From positions 62,001 through 126,000 of the forward strand of contig JAJFFT010000001.1 of assembly GCA_021776525.1 (NCBI GenBank): a stretch of 64,000 bases of DNA, given 5' to 3'. Every line of letters begins with the position of its first letter. Position 1 is the stretch's first letter. The notes under the pieces were generated by a model. That model saw only the letters and a program-made list of their open reading frames with translations. It did no database searches and was not told the origin of the DNA. The position numbers and the translations under genes are program-made. Source of the stretch: Robiginitomaculum sp. GTDB lineage: Bacteria; Pseudomonadota; Alphaproteobacteria; Caulobacterales; Maricaulaceae. Positions 25,706-35,343 of the stretch are shown here, piece after piece.

Positions 25706-26404
25706 ATGACCGTATTGGACGATGTTCGCGAGTTGATTGTTGCCTTAGATAAAAGGACAATTTGCGATGATTGTATTACGAATAAATTACAGCTATCTGT
25801 GCGACAGTATGCTAACCAAAAATCGCGTGTATTAGCAAAGTCTCCATTGTTTGCACGAAACAAAGATGTTTGCTCAACGTGTGGCAAAATAAAATATGTT
25901 ATTCGTCATCAATATCAGCAGTCCAATAATAACAACTTATCTTTGACTGAAAAAATACATATACCAGCAAAGCAAGAGAAAAACAGTCCGCGAATATTTT
26001 CTAATACGCCATCACTGAATGAGCTAAAGGCGATAGGGTTCAAGCATATTGGAAATTGGATTTTAGAGGGTGGTGTACTAAAATTAAATCAATTTGATAT
26101 GAAAAAAAGTATTCCCGCTTTGTATGCCTTTATAAGTGAAACAAATATTCTTTATGTGGGGAAAACCAATCAAATGTTGGCAAAAAGGTTATATTTTTAC
26201 GCTAAACCTGGACCCACACAGAGCACAAATATTCGGATAAATGCAAATTTAAAACAAGCTGTTTTGGATGGCCAATCCATAGATATAATTGCTTTTCACG
26301 ATGACATACCTAAGAAAGTAGGCTCTTTCATTTTGAACCTTTCAGCAGGTTTAGAAGATGATATTATTCGTCAGATTTCACCATTGTGGAACGTTAGAAA
26401 ATGA
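25706..26404 (+). CDS. Zinc-finger / GIY-YIG nuclease-like protein
   Basis: A 232-residue protein. The N-terminal ~70 residues look like a DNA-binding module with two CxxC pairs (ICDDCI at about 18-23 and CSTCGK at about 57-62) around a basic helical segment. The C-terminal domain, from about 130, has the GIY-YIG pattern: PALYAFI...NILYVGKTNQMLAKRLYFY, then a late acidic residue (LEDDI) where the catalytic Glu/Asp is expected. The first motif is LYA rather than GIY. The DNA is clearly more AT-rich than the host. The gene is flanked by imperfect direct repeats, as if it were a separate insertion. A restriction-type or homing role is possible; no partner is seen. Confidence 0.72.
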   Translation: MTVLDDVRELIVALDKRTICDDCITNKLQLSVRQYANQKSRVLAKSPLFARNKDVCSTCGKIKYVIRHQYQQSNNNNLSLTEKIHIPAKQEKNSPRIFSNTPSLNELKAIGFKHIGNWILEGGVLKLNQFDMKKSIPALYAFISETNILYVGKTNQMLAKRLYFYAKPGPTQSTNIRINANLKQAVLDGQSIDIIAFHDDIPKKVGSFILNLSAGLEDDIIRQISPLWNVRK

Positions 26405-26512
26405 AATCCATAGAGTTATTATGCGTATCATGCATATTATTACGTGACTGTGTTCGTCAATAAAGATTATTCCACTAGCTGGCACGATCAAAGAGAACTC
26501 TATGCATACCAG

Positions 26513-26596
26513 AGCCTCCACCCCGCCCACTTTTGTCAAAAGCCGTCACTAGGGTGGGGTGTGCTTGTAAAGCTAATAGGGTTTTAGTAGGGTAGC
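26513..26596 (+). repeat. Imperfect direct repeat DR2
   Basis: Second copy of the repeat at 25521-25596. Its end (CTAATAGGG...TTAGTAGGGTA) also resembles 15567-15592 at the other end of the element. Confidence 0.6.
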
Positions 26597-26734
26597 GGCA
26601 GCAAAGGTCATGCGACCCCATCTAGCGCTGTCTGGCTTGACGTCGCAAAAAATGTGAATCGTTACAAGGGAATATGCGACGCTGTCTAATCCCTACTAAT
26701 TCTATCTAACATCATGATATTATTATGAAAAACA

Positions 26735-26780
26735 ATTCGTAATGACGGGGTCAGGTGTTCGAGTCACCTATGCGGCACCA
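26735..26780 (+). repeat. 46-bp direct repeat, right copy (3' part of tRNA-Thr)
   Basis: Identical to 15635-15680. It is followed by ATTTTTTC-like sequence, the natural tRNA terminator, so this looks like the original chromosomal 3' half. Likely attR of the large element. Confidence 0.85.
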
Positions 26781-26800
26781 TTTTTTCTTGCGCTATCGCG
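26763..26800 (+). repeat. 38-bp direct repeat, left copy, bounding the ParA-HEPN cassette
   Basis: Eighteen bases of the tRNA 3' end plus 20 bases of flank including the T-run. Exactly repeated at 28995-29032, 2,232 bp away. Confidence 0.9.
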
Positions 26801-27072
26801 GTGCTGACGCCCGCTATATGAGCACTATTTCTTTAATCTCGCTCGGATAGAGCGCGAACGAACTTTGACTGCTTGTTGCAATAACTCCCGCTTTGCACCA
26901 AATATCGCGACACCGTGAGATGTGCCTAAAATCGGCGAAATCCCCAAGTTTAATTCCTACAGAAAAAATGCGCTACAATAATGCGTGTTATACTCTGGTT
27001 ATAAAAGTGCTATTGGAGCCTTAGCTGAATTTTAGATGCAACCTTTTATCGATTGATTTTCGGAGAACTAAA

Positions 27073-28131
27073 ATGCCTGCAACTCAAATTGCTTTTTTTA
27101 ATCACAAAGGTGGGGTGTCCAAGACAACATCTGCATTCAATATTGGTTGGAAGCTAGCTGAACTAGGCAAGAGAGTGATGCTTGTTGACTGTGATTCTCA
27201 ATGCAACTTAACTGGGTTGGTTTTAGAATATAGTCAAGAGGATGAGTATCCTTTTGAAGGTAAAAGGGACGACATTCCCAAGAATATTCGTGATGGGTTG
27301 GCTCCTGCATTTGATGCCCGTCCTGTACCACTTCAAGCAGTGGAATTGCAGCCCGTTCCAGGCCAAGAAAGACTGTTTGTTTTGCCTGGCCATATCGGTT
27401 TGTCTGAATATGAGAGCACCCTTGCAATCGCTCATGAGTTGTCAAGTTCATTGACCGCACTCCAAAATATTCCAGGCTCTCTCCGACACCTGTTTAACAT
27501 CACTGCTGAAGCGAATGAAATTGAATACGTAATTATTGACATGAGCCCAAGTTTGGGTGCGCTAAATCAAAATTTATTGTGTTGCAGTGATGCATTTATT
27601 ATACCAATGGCACCTGATTTCTTTTCCGCAATGGCATTGCGCTCTCTCGCTCGTATTTTGCCAACTTGGAAAAAATGGGCTGACAAGGCGGCGTCTACGG
27701 ATATTCTTGCGGAGGCAGATTACCCTTGGCTGAACAATCATCCAAAGTATCTCGGCGCTATTGTACAAAACTACAGACGGCGAGCCCGAGGAGATCAAGA
27801 AGCAAGACCAACAAGGGCTTACCAAAAATGGTTCAATGCATTATCTGAAGCAAAAGAAAACGTACTTTTACCGAAACTGGAAGAAATAGATTATTTACTT
27901 GATAAACAAGTCTACGCTGATGCAGGTGCGAAATTAACTGATTTTTTGATGGAAATTCCAGATTTTAATAGCTTAATAGCAATTAGCCAAACATTTTCCA
28001 AACCTGTATATGCTTTGACTGACGACGAACTTTGCAGCACTGGTATAGTGCTCGATGTTCAAAAAAATAATGTTGAAGGTTTCAATGTGCTATACGAAGA
28101 AGGCGCAAACAAAATAATTAACTTAATCTAA
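27073..28131 (+). CDS. ParA/MinD-family ATPase of a two-gene cassette
   Basis: A 352-residue ATPase with the deviant Walker A motif FFNHKGGVSKTTSAFN (residues about 8-23; Ser replaces the usual Gly before KTT), the DCDSQCNLTGL switch I region (about 39-49) and IDMSPSLGALNQN as Walker B. The C-terminal third, after YLGAIVQNYRRR, is an extra domain not seen in plain ParA proteins. No partition partner (ParB) or centromere-like repeat is visible. The next gene begins one base after its stop, so the two form a unit. AT-rich relative to the host. A role in defence, as sensor or switch for the HEPN partner, is inferred, not shown. Confidence 0.85.
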   Translation: MPATQIAFFNHKGGVSKTTSAFNIGWKLAELGKRVMLVDCDSQCNLTGLVLEYSQEDEYPFEGKRDDIPKNIRDGLAPAFDARPVPLQAVELQPVPGQERLFVLPGHIGLSEYESTLAIAHELSSSLTALQNIPGSLRHLFNITAEANEIEYVIIDMSPSLGALNQNLLCCSDAFIIPMAPDFFSAMALRSLARILPTWKKWADKAASTDILAEADYPWLNNHPKYLGAIVQNYRRRARGDQEARPTRAYQKWFNALSEAKENVLLPKLEEIDYLLDKQVYADAGAKLTDFLMEIPDFNSLIAISQTFSKPVYALTDDELCSTGIVLDVQKNNVEGFNVLYEEGANKIINLI

Positions 28132-28132
28132 A

Positions 28133-28732
28133 ATGGACGCGTTTACCAATGTAAGCGAGGTATTTCACGCCTCTCTCGATCGCGGACGTCAGCTGGTTGG
28201 GCTTCAAGAGTTTCTTGCGAACAATTACACAACGGCATTAAATTCCGATGATTGTTTGCGTGCGGCAGTGGTGCAGACCATAAGTTCGTTTGACCACTTA
28301 ATGCACGGATTATTTTGCGCAGCAGTTTCAAAGCGGTTGCTAGAAAGCCGAGATATTTCTGGGCTAGAAATCCCCTTTTCTTTTCTGCATTTACCAGATG
28401 TAGATCGAGCATCATCGATCGAGTCATTTGTGAAAAAATCGATTTCACACAAAACCTATGTTCATCCTGACAATATGGTGGAAGCGCTCAAGCACTTTGG
28501 TCAGCACCCTTGGAACTATCTATCCGCGTCCCTTTCATTAGATGTGCCCTATATTAAGCTGAAACAACGGCAATTATACCGTTGGAGAAATCGCATTGCT
28601 CATGAAGCAGATATCAATCCAGCCAATGCCGGCGTTGATCTGTTCACGATTGACAAAATTGATGTTCTCGACGCAATTACATTCTTCTCGAATTTGGGAG
28701 ATGCAATAATTGCATTTCACCGCGCATCTTAA
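28133..28732 (+). CDS. HEPN-domain protein paired with the ParA-like ATPase
   Basis: A 199-residue all-helical protein with the HEPN R-x4-H motif in RWRNRIAHEADINP (near residue 152-165), in a context typical of RiboL-PSP-like HEPN domains: a helix of hydrophobic residues and histidines (ISSFDHLMHGLFCAAV) sits about 100 residues earlier. It starts one base after the ParA-like stop with no own ribosome site, suggesting reinitiation. By analogy with HEPN toxins it may be an RNase held in check by the ATPase. I do not know this pair as a named system. Confidence 0.75.
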   Translation: MDAFTNVSEVFHASLDRGRQLVGLQEFLANNYTTALNSDDCLRAAVVQTISSFDHLMHGLFCAAVSKRLLESRDISGLEIPFSFLHLPDVDRASSIESFVKKSISHKTYVHPDNMVEALKHFGQHPWNYLSASLSLDVPYIKLKQRQLYRWRNRIAHEADINPANAGVDLFTIDKIDVLDAITFFSNLGDAIIAFHRAS

Positions 28733-29056
28733 TCTACACTGCTCCTAAGCGCCTTGCTGATGTGATAGGTTAGTTTTCGTTAGTTATCGCTAGGTCCACG
28801 ACCCTTAAGGCGGTTGCATTACTACGATTCAATCTTTATCGCTTCATTTGCACTCCATAGCTTGGACTAGTCATTTGCTGCAGTTGGATCAACTGGCAGT
28901 AAGGGACCGTAAGTGTCAATTTGAATGGGCTTATCGAATATCTTTGGCAGAGAGGTTATAGTATTTCAACCACCTCAACTCAGTGCCCACATATGTCACC
29001 TATGCGGCACCATTTTTTCTTGCGCTATCGCGACAGCAAATCTTGTTATGTGTACG
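28733..29056. other. Non-coding end of the small cassette and junction to the chromosome
   Basis: Nothing gene-like up to the 38-bp repeat at 28995. From 29033 the sequence is chromosomal flank leading to the ABC transporter stop at 29057. Confidence 0.5.
28995..29032 (+). repeat. 38-bp direct repeat, right copy
   Basis: Identical to 26763-26800: the end of tRNA-Thr (CACCTATGCGGCACCA) plus the T-run and 13 more bases. Likely marks the original chromosomal right flank. Confidence 0.9.
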
Positions 29057-30922
<1,866 letters not shown>

Positions 30923-30931
30923 GGCATGGCT

Positions 30932-31420
30932 TTATTGAATAGCACCGTCTAGCCAGGATTTGACTTTGCCAGAACAAAAGGCATCGGTGGCGGTAAAGGC
31001 GGGAATGATGGTTTTGGCTTTTTCGGGTTCCGGTTGATCGGCGCTCAACACGCTTTGCATGGTTTTGCGCAAAATCTGTGCGTCAAAAGCATTGTCCAGA
31101 CGGGCTTCAAAACCACTTTCCATACAGGCCTGAAATTGTGCTCGAATACGCGTTATGACGGTTTGAAATTCGGCCTCGGCTAATGGCAGATCGGCGCGCA
31201 TGGTACGCTTGTTTTGCGGAGAAAAAGAAATTTTAGTGTACAGCCGTGCGGCTTGGTTTAGTTCGTTCAGGCGAATTTTTTCCAGCTGTTTTGGGCTAAG
31301 CGCAATTGTCTTTTGTTGAGACTGTGCGGCGCTGACCATAGGCTGTGCAAACAGAGCAAGGCCGCCAATTATTGTCATGCCATAACCAAGAAAAGTTCTG
31401 GCGGTGCCTTTTATGCTCAT
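30932..31420 (-). CDS. Small exported protein of unknown function
   Basis: A 162-residue protein with an N-terminal signal peptide (SIKGTARTFLGYGMTIIGG, then LALFAQPMVSAAQS with cleavage likely after VSAAQ). The mature part is helical and charged, with two cysteines (QACMES and DAFCSGK). I set the start at the ATG at 31420 because it overlaps the DUF167 stop by four bases and directly precedes the signal peptide; the longer frame to 31546 reads into that gene. Family not recognised. Probably periplasmic. Confidence 0.72.
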   Translation of the reverse strand: MSIKGTARTFLGYGMTIIGGLALFAQPMVSAAQSQQKTIALSPKQLEKIRLNELNQAARLYTKISFSPQNKRTMRADLPLAEAEFQTVITRIRAQFQACMESGFEARLDNAFDAQILRKTMQSVLSADQPEPEKAKTIIPAFTATDAFCSGKVKSWLDGAIQ

Positions 31421-31767
31421 GTTGAAGGCTCCTTTAACAAGGCCTGCAAAGCGGTTTTCACGGATATGTCCTGGCGGGAGATTTGCACGGTTTTCACCCG
31501 GTCTGTGCTGCCCTTGACGACACTCACTACAGAGCGCGGCACGCATATAGCCTTGGCGATCAGCTTTTCCAGGGCGGCGTTGGCTTTGCCCTTTTCGGGG
31601 ATGGCGCGAACGCGAGCCTTTAAATAGGCTTGGCCATTGGCATTGCGCATCAATCCTTCGAGGCGATCTGCGCTTGACTTTGGTTGCAGTCTTACGCGCA
31701 ACATAAAGGCGTCATTATGACAGCTCAGGGCGCTTTCGCTCAAAATCCGGCAACCAGTATCCGCCAC
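31417..31767 (-). CDS. DUF167/YggU-family protein
   Basis: A 116-residue cytoplasmic protein of the small DUF167 family (YggU), of unknown role. MLRVRLQPKSSADRLEG, LKARVRAIPEKGKANAALEKL and VVKGSTDRVKTVQI are the conserved blocks. The first 20 residues before MLRVRLQPK are extra, so the true start may be the ATG for that methionine near 31704. It overlaps both neighbours and, as in many proteobacteria, follows yggT. Confidence 0.85.
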   Translation of the reverse strand: MADTGCRILSESALSCHNDAFMLRVRLQPKSSADRLEGLMRNANGQAYLKARVRAIPEKGKANAALEKLIAKAICVPRSVVSVVKGSTDRVKTVQISRQDISVKTALQALLKEPST

Positions 31768-32030
31768 AAAATGCGCCGCAAAAACTCCAACCCCAACAAC
31801 AAAACGATCGGAGAGAGATCAACGCCGCCAAAGGACGGAATAATCTTGCGAATAGGGCGCAAGGCCGGCTCTGTCACCGCGTAGGTGAAGCGCCCTATGC
31901 CAGCAACAAACTGGTTTCTTGGGTTGACCACATTAAAAGCCACAAGCCAGCTTAAGATCGCGCCGGCGATAATGACAAACTGATAAAGTGAAATGATCTG
32001 GCCGAGAAGCCAAAAGATATCGGAGCCCAC
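31740..32030 (-). CDS. YggT-family membrane protein
   Basis: A 96-residue inner-membrane protein with two membrane segments (ISLYQFVIIAGAILSWLVAF and the C-terminal LSPIVLLLGLEFLRRILW) and the family signature NPRNQFVAGIGRFTYAVTEP followed by LRPIRKIIP. GTG 32030 is the start because AAGGAGGT lies a few bases upstream; the frame runs on to 32135 but codes for nothing conserved. YggT proteins have been linked to turgor and membrane processes. The gene overlaps the DUF167 frame. Confidence 0.9.
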   Translation of the reverse strand: MGSDIFWLLGQIISLYQFVIIAGAILSWLVAFNVVNPRNQFVAGIGRFTYAVTEPALRPIRKIIPSFGGVDLSPIVLLLGLEFLRRILWRILVAGF

Positions 32031-32724
32031 GGAGCACCTCCTTATTGTTAGCTTAGATGTAGCGTTCCATGCTCTGCTTCGCAAGCACCACTGCGGTTTC
32101 CGGCGCAATAATGAGGACAAAACACACAACCGCATTCATGCAGTAAGCGGCGTGTAATATGCTGATGAGCTTACTCTGAAAATTCAAGCGCCCAAAAGTG
32201 CCGCGGAAATAATCAAAAAACACTCGGTTTGCGATAATCCCGGTGTAAATGGTGGATCTTATGTTGGTCTGGGGCGCTGTATGGTCACACCCGCACGGTC
32301 TTGTCGCGGTGATTTCTATGTGCCTCACTCATGCGGGTAAAAATCCAATAAAGTGCTGCATATTCGATTCGTTTGCCAACATATATCTGAAGGGTAGTTA
32401 TAAGCGTCGTCATCGAGTGCAAATATTAGCGACGTCTTGATCGCCTTCTACTGAACGCAAAGCGAGTCTAGCTGCCCATTGTTGGGTAAAGGCCGTGGTT
32501 TTTTAGAGTTTGATTGACCAAACTTTCTTACCACTGATTTCCTGTTTTCATGAAGATGATACAATTTAATTACGTAGATTTCGCCAGTTGCTTTTGAAGC
32601 GCTTGACGAGCGATAATGGATTCATATAGGGACATATTATAAAGATGATCCACATTTATTGGACGTGGGTGCTTCGACCATTATATTCATATATTTCAAA
32701 CATATGGCTGGGGTGCCTAACGTT
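32031..32724. other. Long non-coding leader before the polysaccharide locus
   Basis: About 690 bp between the divergent yggT and wecB. No frame looks like a protein, and I saw no JUMPstart/ops motif. It must hold the promoters of both gene runs. Confidence 0.5.
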
Positions 32725-33843
32725 ATGAAAGTTCTCATTATATTCGGCACGAGGCCCGAGGCAATTAAGATGGCGCCTTTGGTGAAACTATTTTCCAAAA
32801 CGCCCAATGTTGAGCTGTCTGTATGTGTTACTGCTCAGCATCGAGAAATGCTGGACCAGGTTTTACAGGTTTTCAAAATTTCACCGGACTTTGACCTCGA
32901 TATTATGTGTCCAGGACAAAGTCTGACAGATATTACTTCTAACGTCTTGCAGGGCTTGGAGCCCATCATGAAAGAGCTTAAGCCGGATTGGGTGCTCGTT
33001 CATGGAGACACAACAACCGCAATGGCTGCGGCCATGGCCGCGTTCTATCAGAACCTTCCCATTGCGCACATTGAAGCCGGTCTTAGAACAGGTGATCTGC
33101 TCAGGCCTTGGCCGGAGGAAATGAATAGAAAGGTTATTGACGCTATCGGGCAGTTGTTGTTTGCGCCGACGGACGGTGCCCGCGACGCGTTATTACGCGA
33201 GGGCGTCAATAAAGAGGCCATCGTTGTTACAGGCAATACCGTAATTGACGCGCTTTTGGACGTTGTAAAAATTATAGAGACCAACGTGGATATTGAAGCA
33301 AACTTGCAAGAAAGGTTCAGTTTTCTTGATTCTTCAAAACGCCTCGTATTGGCTACGGGGCACCGGCGTGAAAGTTTTGGGGACGGTATGAAGAATGTTT
33401 GCGCGGCTTTGGCGCAAATCTCTAAGCTGGATGACGTACAGGTCGTCTATCCGGTTCACTTGAACCAAAATGTACAGCGTCCGGTCAATGACATACTTGG
33501 AAATATGAAGGATGTGTTTTTGATTGAACCGCTTGATTACCTGCCTTTTGTCTACCTTATGAATCGCTCTGAAATTATCATCACCGATTCAGGGGGCATA
33601 CAGGAAGAGGCCCCTTCTTTAGGCAAGCCCGTACTGGTGACCAGAGATGTGACAGAGCGCCCTGAGGCAATTGAAAAGGGAACAGCCGTTTTGGTCGGTA
33701 CCGACACAGATAATATCGTGTCCCATGCGACCCGCCTCTTGGGTGAAAAAGAATATTATCAGAGCATGAGCAATGCACAAAACCCATATGGCGACGGTAA
33801 AGCAAGCCAGCGTATAGTAGAGGCGATTTGTCGTGGTGCATAA
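32725..33843 (+). CDS. wecB: UDP-N-acetylglucosamine 2-epimerase (non-hydrolysing)
   Basis: Interconverts UDP-GlcNAc and UDP-ManNAc in the cytoplasm. MKVLIIFGTRPEAIKMAP at the start, VHGDTTTAMAAAM, HIEAGLRTGD, TGHRRESFG and TDSGGIQEEAPSLGKPVL are the family signatures. I start at ATG 32725; the frame from 32659 adds 22 residues not part of the family. The 372 residues fit. It overlaps wecC by 11 bases and heads the polysaccharide locus. Confidence 0.95.
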   Translation: MKVLIIFGTRPEAIKMAPLVKLFSKTPNVELSVCVTAQHREMLDQVLQVFKISPDFDLDIMCPGQSLTDITSNVLQGLEPIMKELKPDWVLVHGDTTTAMAAAMAAFYQNLPIAHIEAGLRTGDLLRPWPEEMNRKVIDAIGQLLFAPTDGARDALLREGVNKEAIVVTGNTVIDALLDVVKIIETNVDIEANLQERFSFLDSSKRLVLATGHRRESFGDGMKNVCAALAQISKLDDVQVVYPVHLNQNVQRPVNDILGNMKDVFLIEPLDYLPFVYLMNRSEIIITDSGGIQEEAPSLGKPVLVTRDVTERPEAIEKGTAVLVGTDTDNIVSHATRLLGEKEYYQSMSNAQNPYGDGKASQRIVEAICRGA

Positions 33844-35101
33844 ATTCAAAAAAGTCTCAGTAATCGGGCTTGGCTATATCGGCCTGCCCACGGCCGCAAC
33901 CATTGCGAGCCACGGCGCCGAAGTTATCGGTGTTGATGTCAGTGAAACCGCCGTAAATGCGATCAATCAAGGTAAAGCGCATTTCTCTGAACCAGACCTG
34001 GATATGCTTGTCAGATCGGCGGTTCTCTCCAAAAAATTACGGGCACAAACCGAACCTGAAGAGGCAGAGGTTTTTATTATTGCTGTCCCGACGCCTTTTT
34101 TAGAAGACCATAGTGGTGATCTTTCATTCGTCGAAGCCGCGGCGCGTGCGATTGCAAAGGTCTTAAAACCTGGAAACTTAGTAATTCTTGAGTCGACATC
34201 GCCGGTTGGAACTACCCAAAAACTATGTAGATGGATTGCTGAAGAGCGCAGCGATTTGCGCATGCCAGATCGTCACCCCAGCAATCCCGATATTCACTTT
34301 GCATATTGCCCTGAGCGTATCTTACCAGGCCGTATGGTATTTGAGTTGGTTGAAAATGATAGAATTATCGGCGGAATTACAGAGGCGTGTACCGATAAAG
34401 CCGAGGCCTTATACGGGTTGTTTGTACGTGGCGTTTTACACCGGACCACCGCGCCAACAGCAGAGTTGATCAAGATTATTGAAAACGCCTATCGTGACGT
34501 AAACATTGCTTTTGCAAATGAAATCTCTACCGTTTGTGAGGAGCTAGACCTTAATGCCTGGGAGGCGATAAGGCTTGCGAACCGTCACCCTCGCGTCAAT
34601 ATCTTAAACCCTGGTCCCGGTGTTGGTGGTCATTGCATAGCAATTGATCCCTGGTTCTTAATCTCCCGTCTTCCAGAAAAAACCCCGTTAATGAAAATGG
34701 CCAGAACTGTAAATGACCAAAAACCAGAAGAGGTTTTGGCCAAGGTTCGCCCACATATCGAGCGTGCCCAGAGGCCAATAATTGCTTGCCTTGGTTTGGC
34801 CTATAAACCGGACGTTGATGATCTTCGTGAAAGCCCGGCCTTATATATTGTCGAGCAGCTGGCCAAGGAAAATAACACGGACTTACTTGTTGTGGAGCCT
34901 CATATTGAGGTCTTGCCGCCCTCGATCGAGCAATATGACCGTGTCAAATTATCCACATTCGATGACGCGATGAGGCAGGCTAATATTTTTCTTGTTTTGG
35001 TTGGCCATAAAGAGTTTTCTAAGGTCGATATACAGGAAATCAACCAGTACCCTGTGGTCGATACCATTGGGTTGTGGGAGGCTTGGGCCTTCAAGAGCTA
35101 A
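33833..35101 (+). CDS. wecC: UDP-N-acetyl-D-mannosamine dehydrogenase
   Basis: Oxidises UDP-ManNAc to UDP-ManNAcA with two NAD+, directly after WecB. VSVIGLGYIGLPTAA is the NAD-binding loop; ESTSPVGTT, YCPERILPG, NAYRDVNIAFANE and the catalytic-cysteine motif PGVGGHCIAIDPWF follow; the UDP-binding C-terminal domain begins near LGLAYKPDVDDLRESPA. The 422 residues fit. The start is GTG 33833 (or the GTG one codon later). Confidence 0.94.
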   Translation: MVHKFKKVSVIGLGYIGLPTAATIASHGAEVIGVDVSETAVNAINQGKAHFSEPDLDMLVRSAVLSKKLRAQTEPEEAEVFIIAVPTPFLEDHSGDLSFVEAAARAIAKVLKPGNLVILESTSPVGTTQKLCRWIAEERSDLRMPDRHPSNPDIHFAYCPERILPGRMVFELVENDRIIGGITEACTDKAEALYGLFVRGVLHRTTAPTAELIKIIENAYRDVNIAFANEISTVCEELDLNAWEAIRLANRHPRVNILNPGPGVGGHCIAIDPWFLISRLPEKTPLMKMARTVNDQKPEEVLAKVRPHIERAQRPIIACLGLAYKPDVDDLRESPALYIVEQLAKENNTDLLVVEPHIEVLPPSIEQYDRVKLSTFDDAMRQANIFLVLVGHKEFSKVDIQEINQYPVVDTIGLWEAWAFKS

Positions 35102-35343
35102 CAATCCCCCAAGGCTTTGGATATCAAAGTTTTCTAGGCTGATGATGGCGACTAGGTGCCAGAAGCTTCTCGCTTTCAAGATGCCAGAGCACTGCCACGA
35201 AATAGGTGAGTCCCTACGATCATTTTTTACCCGGCCTGCCAAAATTGAGGGCGCGGTTTATTGCAGATCGAATGCGTTGAAATAGGTCTCAAGTGCCCGT
35301 ATTTTTTGTGCGTAAAAAGAGCAACTGAATTGGGTTCAAGTTC

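Larger units (their letters stand above)
15500..26743. mobile_element. Integrative element (about 11.2 kb) in tRNA-Thr with defence cargo
   Basis: Two readings of the ends are possible. In the first, the 9-bp core ATTCGTAAT (15500-15508 and 26735-26743) marks crossover in the anticodon loop: the left flank is the tRNA 5' half, the right flank the tRNA 3' half with its natural T-run, and the element carries a complete spare tRNA at 15605. In the second, the exact 46-bp repeat 15635-15680 / 26735-26780 is attL/attR (11,100 bp), which leaves the fragment at 15470 unexplained. Contents: controller protein, SH3 protein, primase-helicase, AlpA-like regulator, integrase, methyltransferase, NaeI-type endonuclease, DUF262, HEPN and GIY-YIG genes. 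No capsid, terminase or conjugation gene is visible. Confidence 0.8.
26405..27072. other. Non-coding stretch holding DR2, the tRNA 3' copy and the ParA leader
   Basis: No gene recognised. In order it holds DR2 (26513-26596), an inverted CCCTACTAA (26691-26699), the tRNA 3' copy (26735-26780) with its T-run, then about 270 bp leading to the ParA-like gene. A TATACT at 26989-26994 could be a -10 box, but no good -35 accompanies it. GGAGA precedes the ParA ATG. Confidence 0.5.
26763..29032. mobile_element. 2.2-kb ParA-HEPN cassette between tRNA-derived direct repeats
   Basis: Exact 38-bp repeats bound a unit of 2,232 bp that carries only a ParA-type ATPase and a HEPN protein. No recombinase lies inside. 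Repeat position (tRNA 3' end plus flank) suggests site-specific integration at the tRNA 3' end, with a crossover region different from that of the large element. It may be a non-autonomous element or the remnant of a larger one. Confidence 0.65.

Noticed and set aside
27073..28131. ParA-like protein as a plasmid partition gene marking an integrated plasmid
   Set aside because: No ParB, no centromere-like repeats and no replication gene in the 2.2-kb unit.
15470..29032. CRISPR array or phage structural genes in the accessory region
   Set aside because: I looked for regularly spaced repeats and for capsid, portal, terminase or tail proteins and saw none.
32053..32440. Frames on both strands in the wecB leader (91 and 63 codons)
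   Set aside because: No conserved motif, poor composition and no ribosome site.
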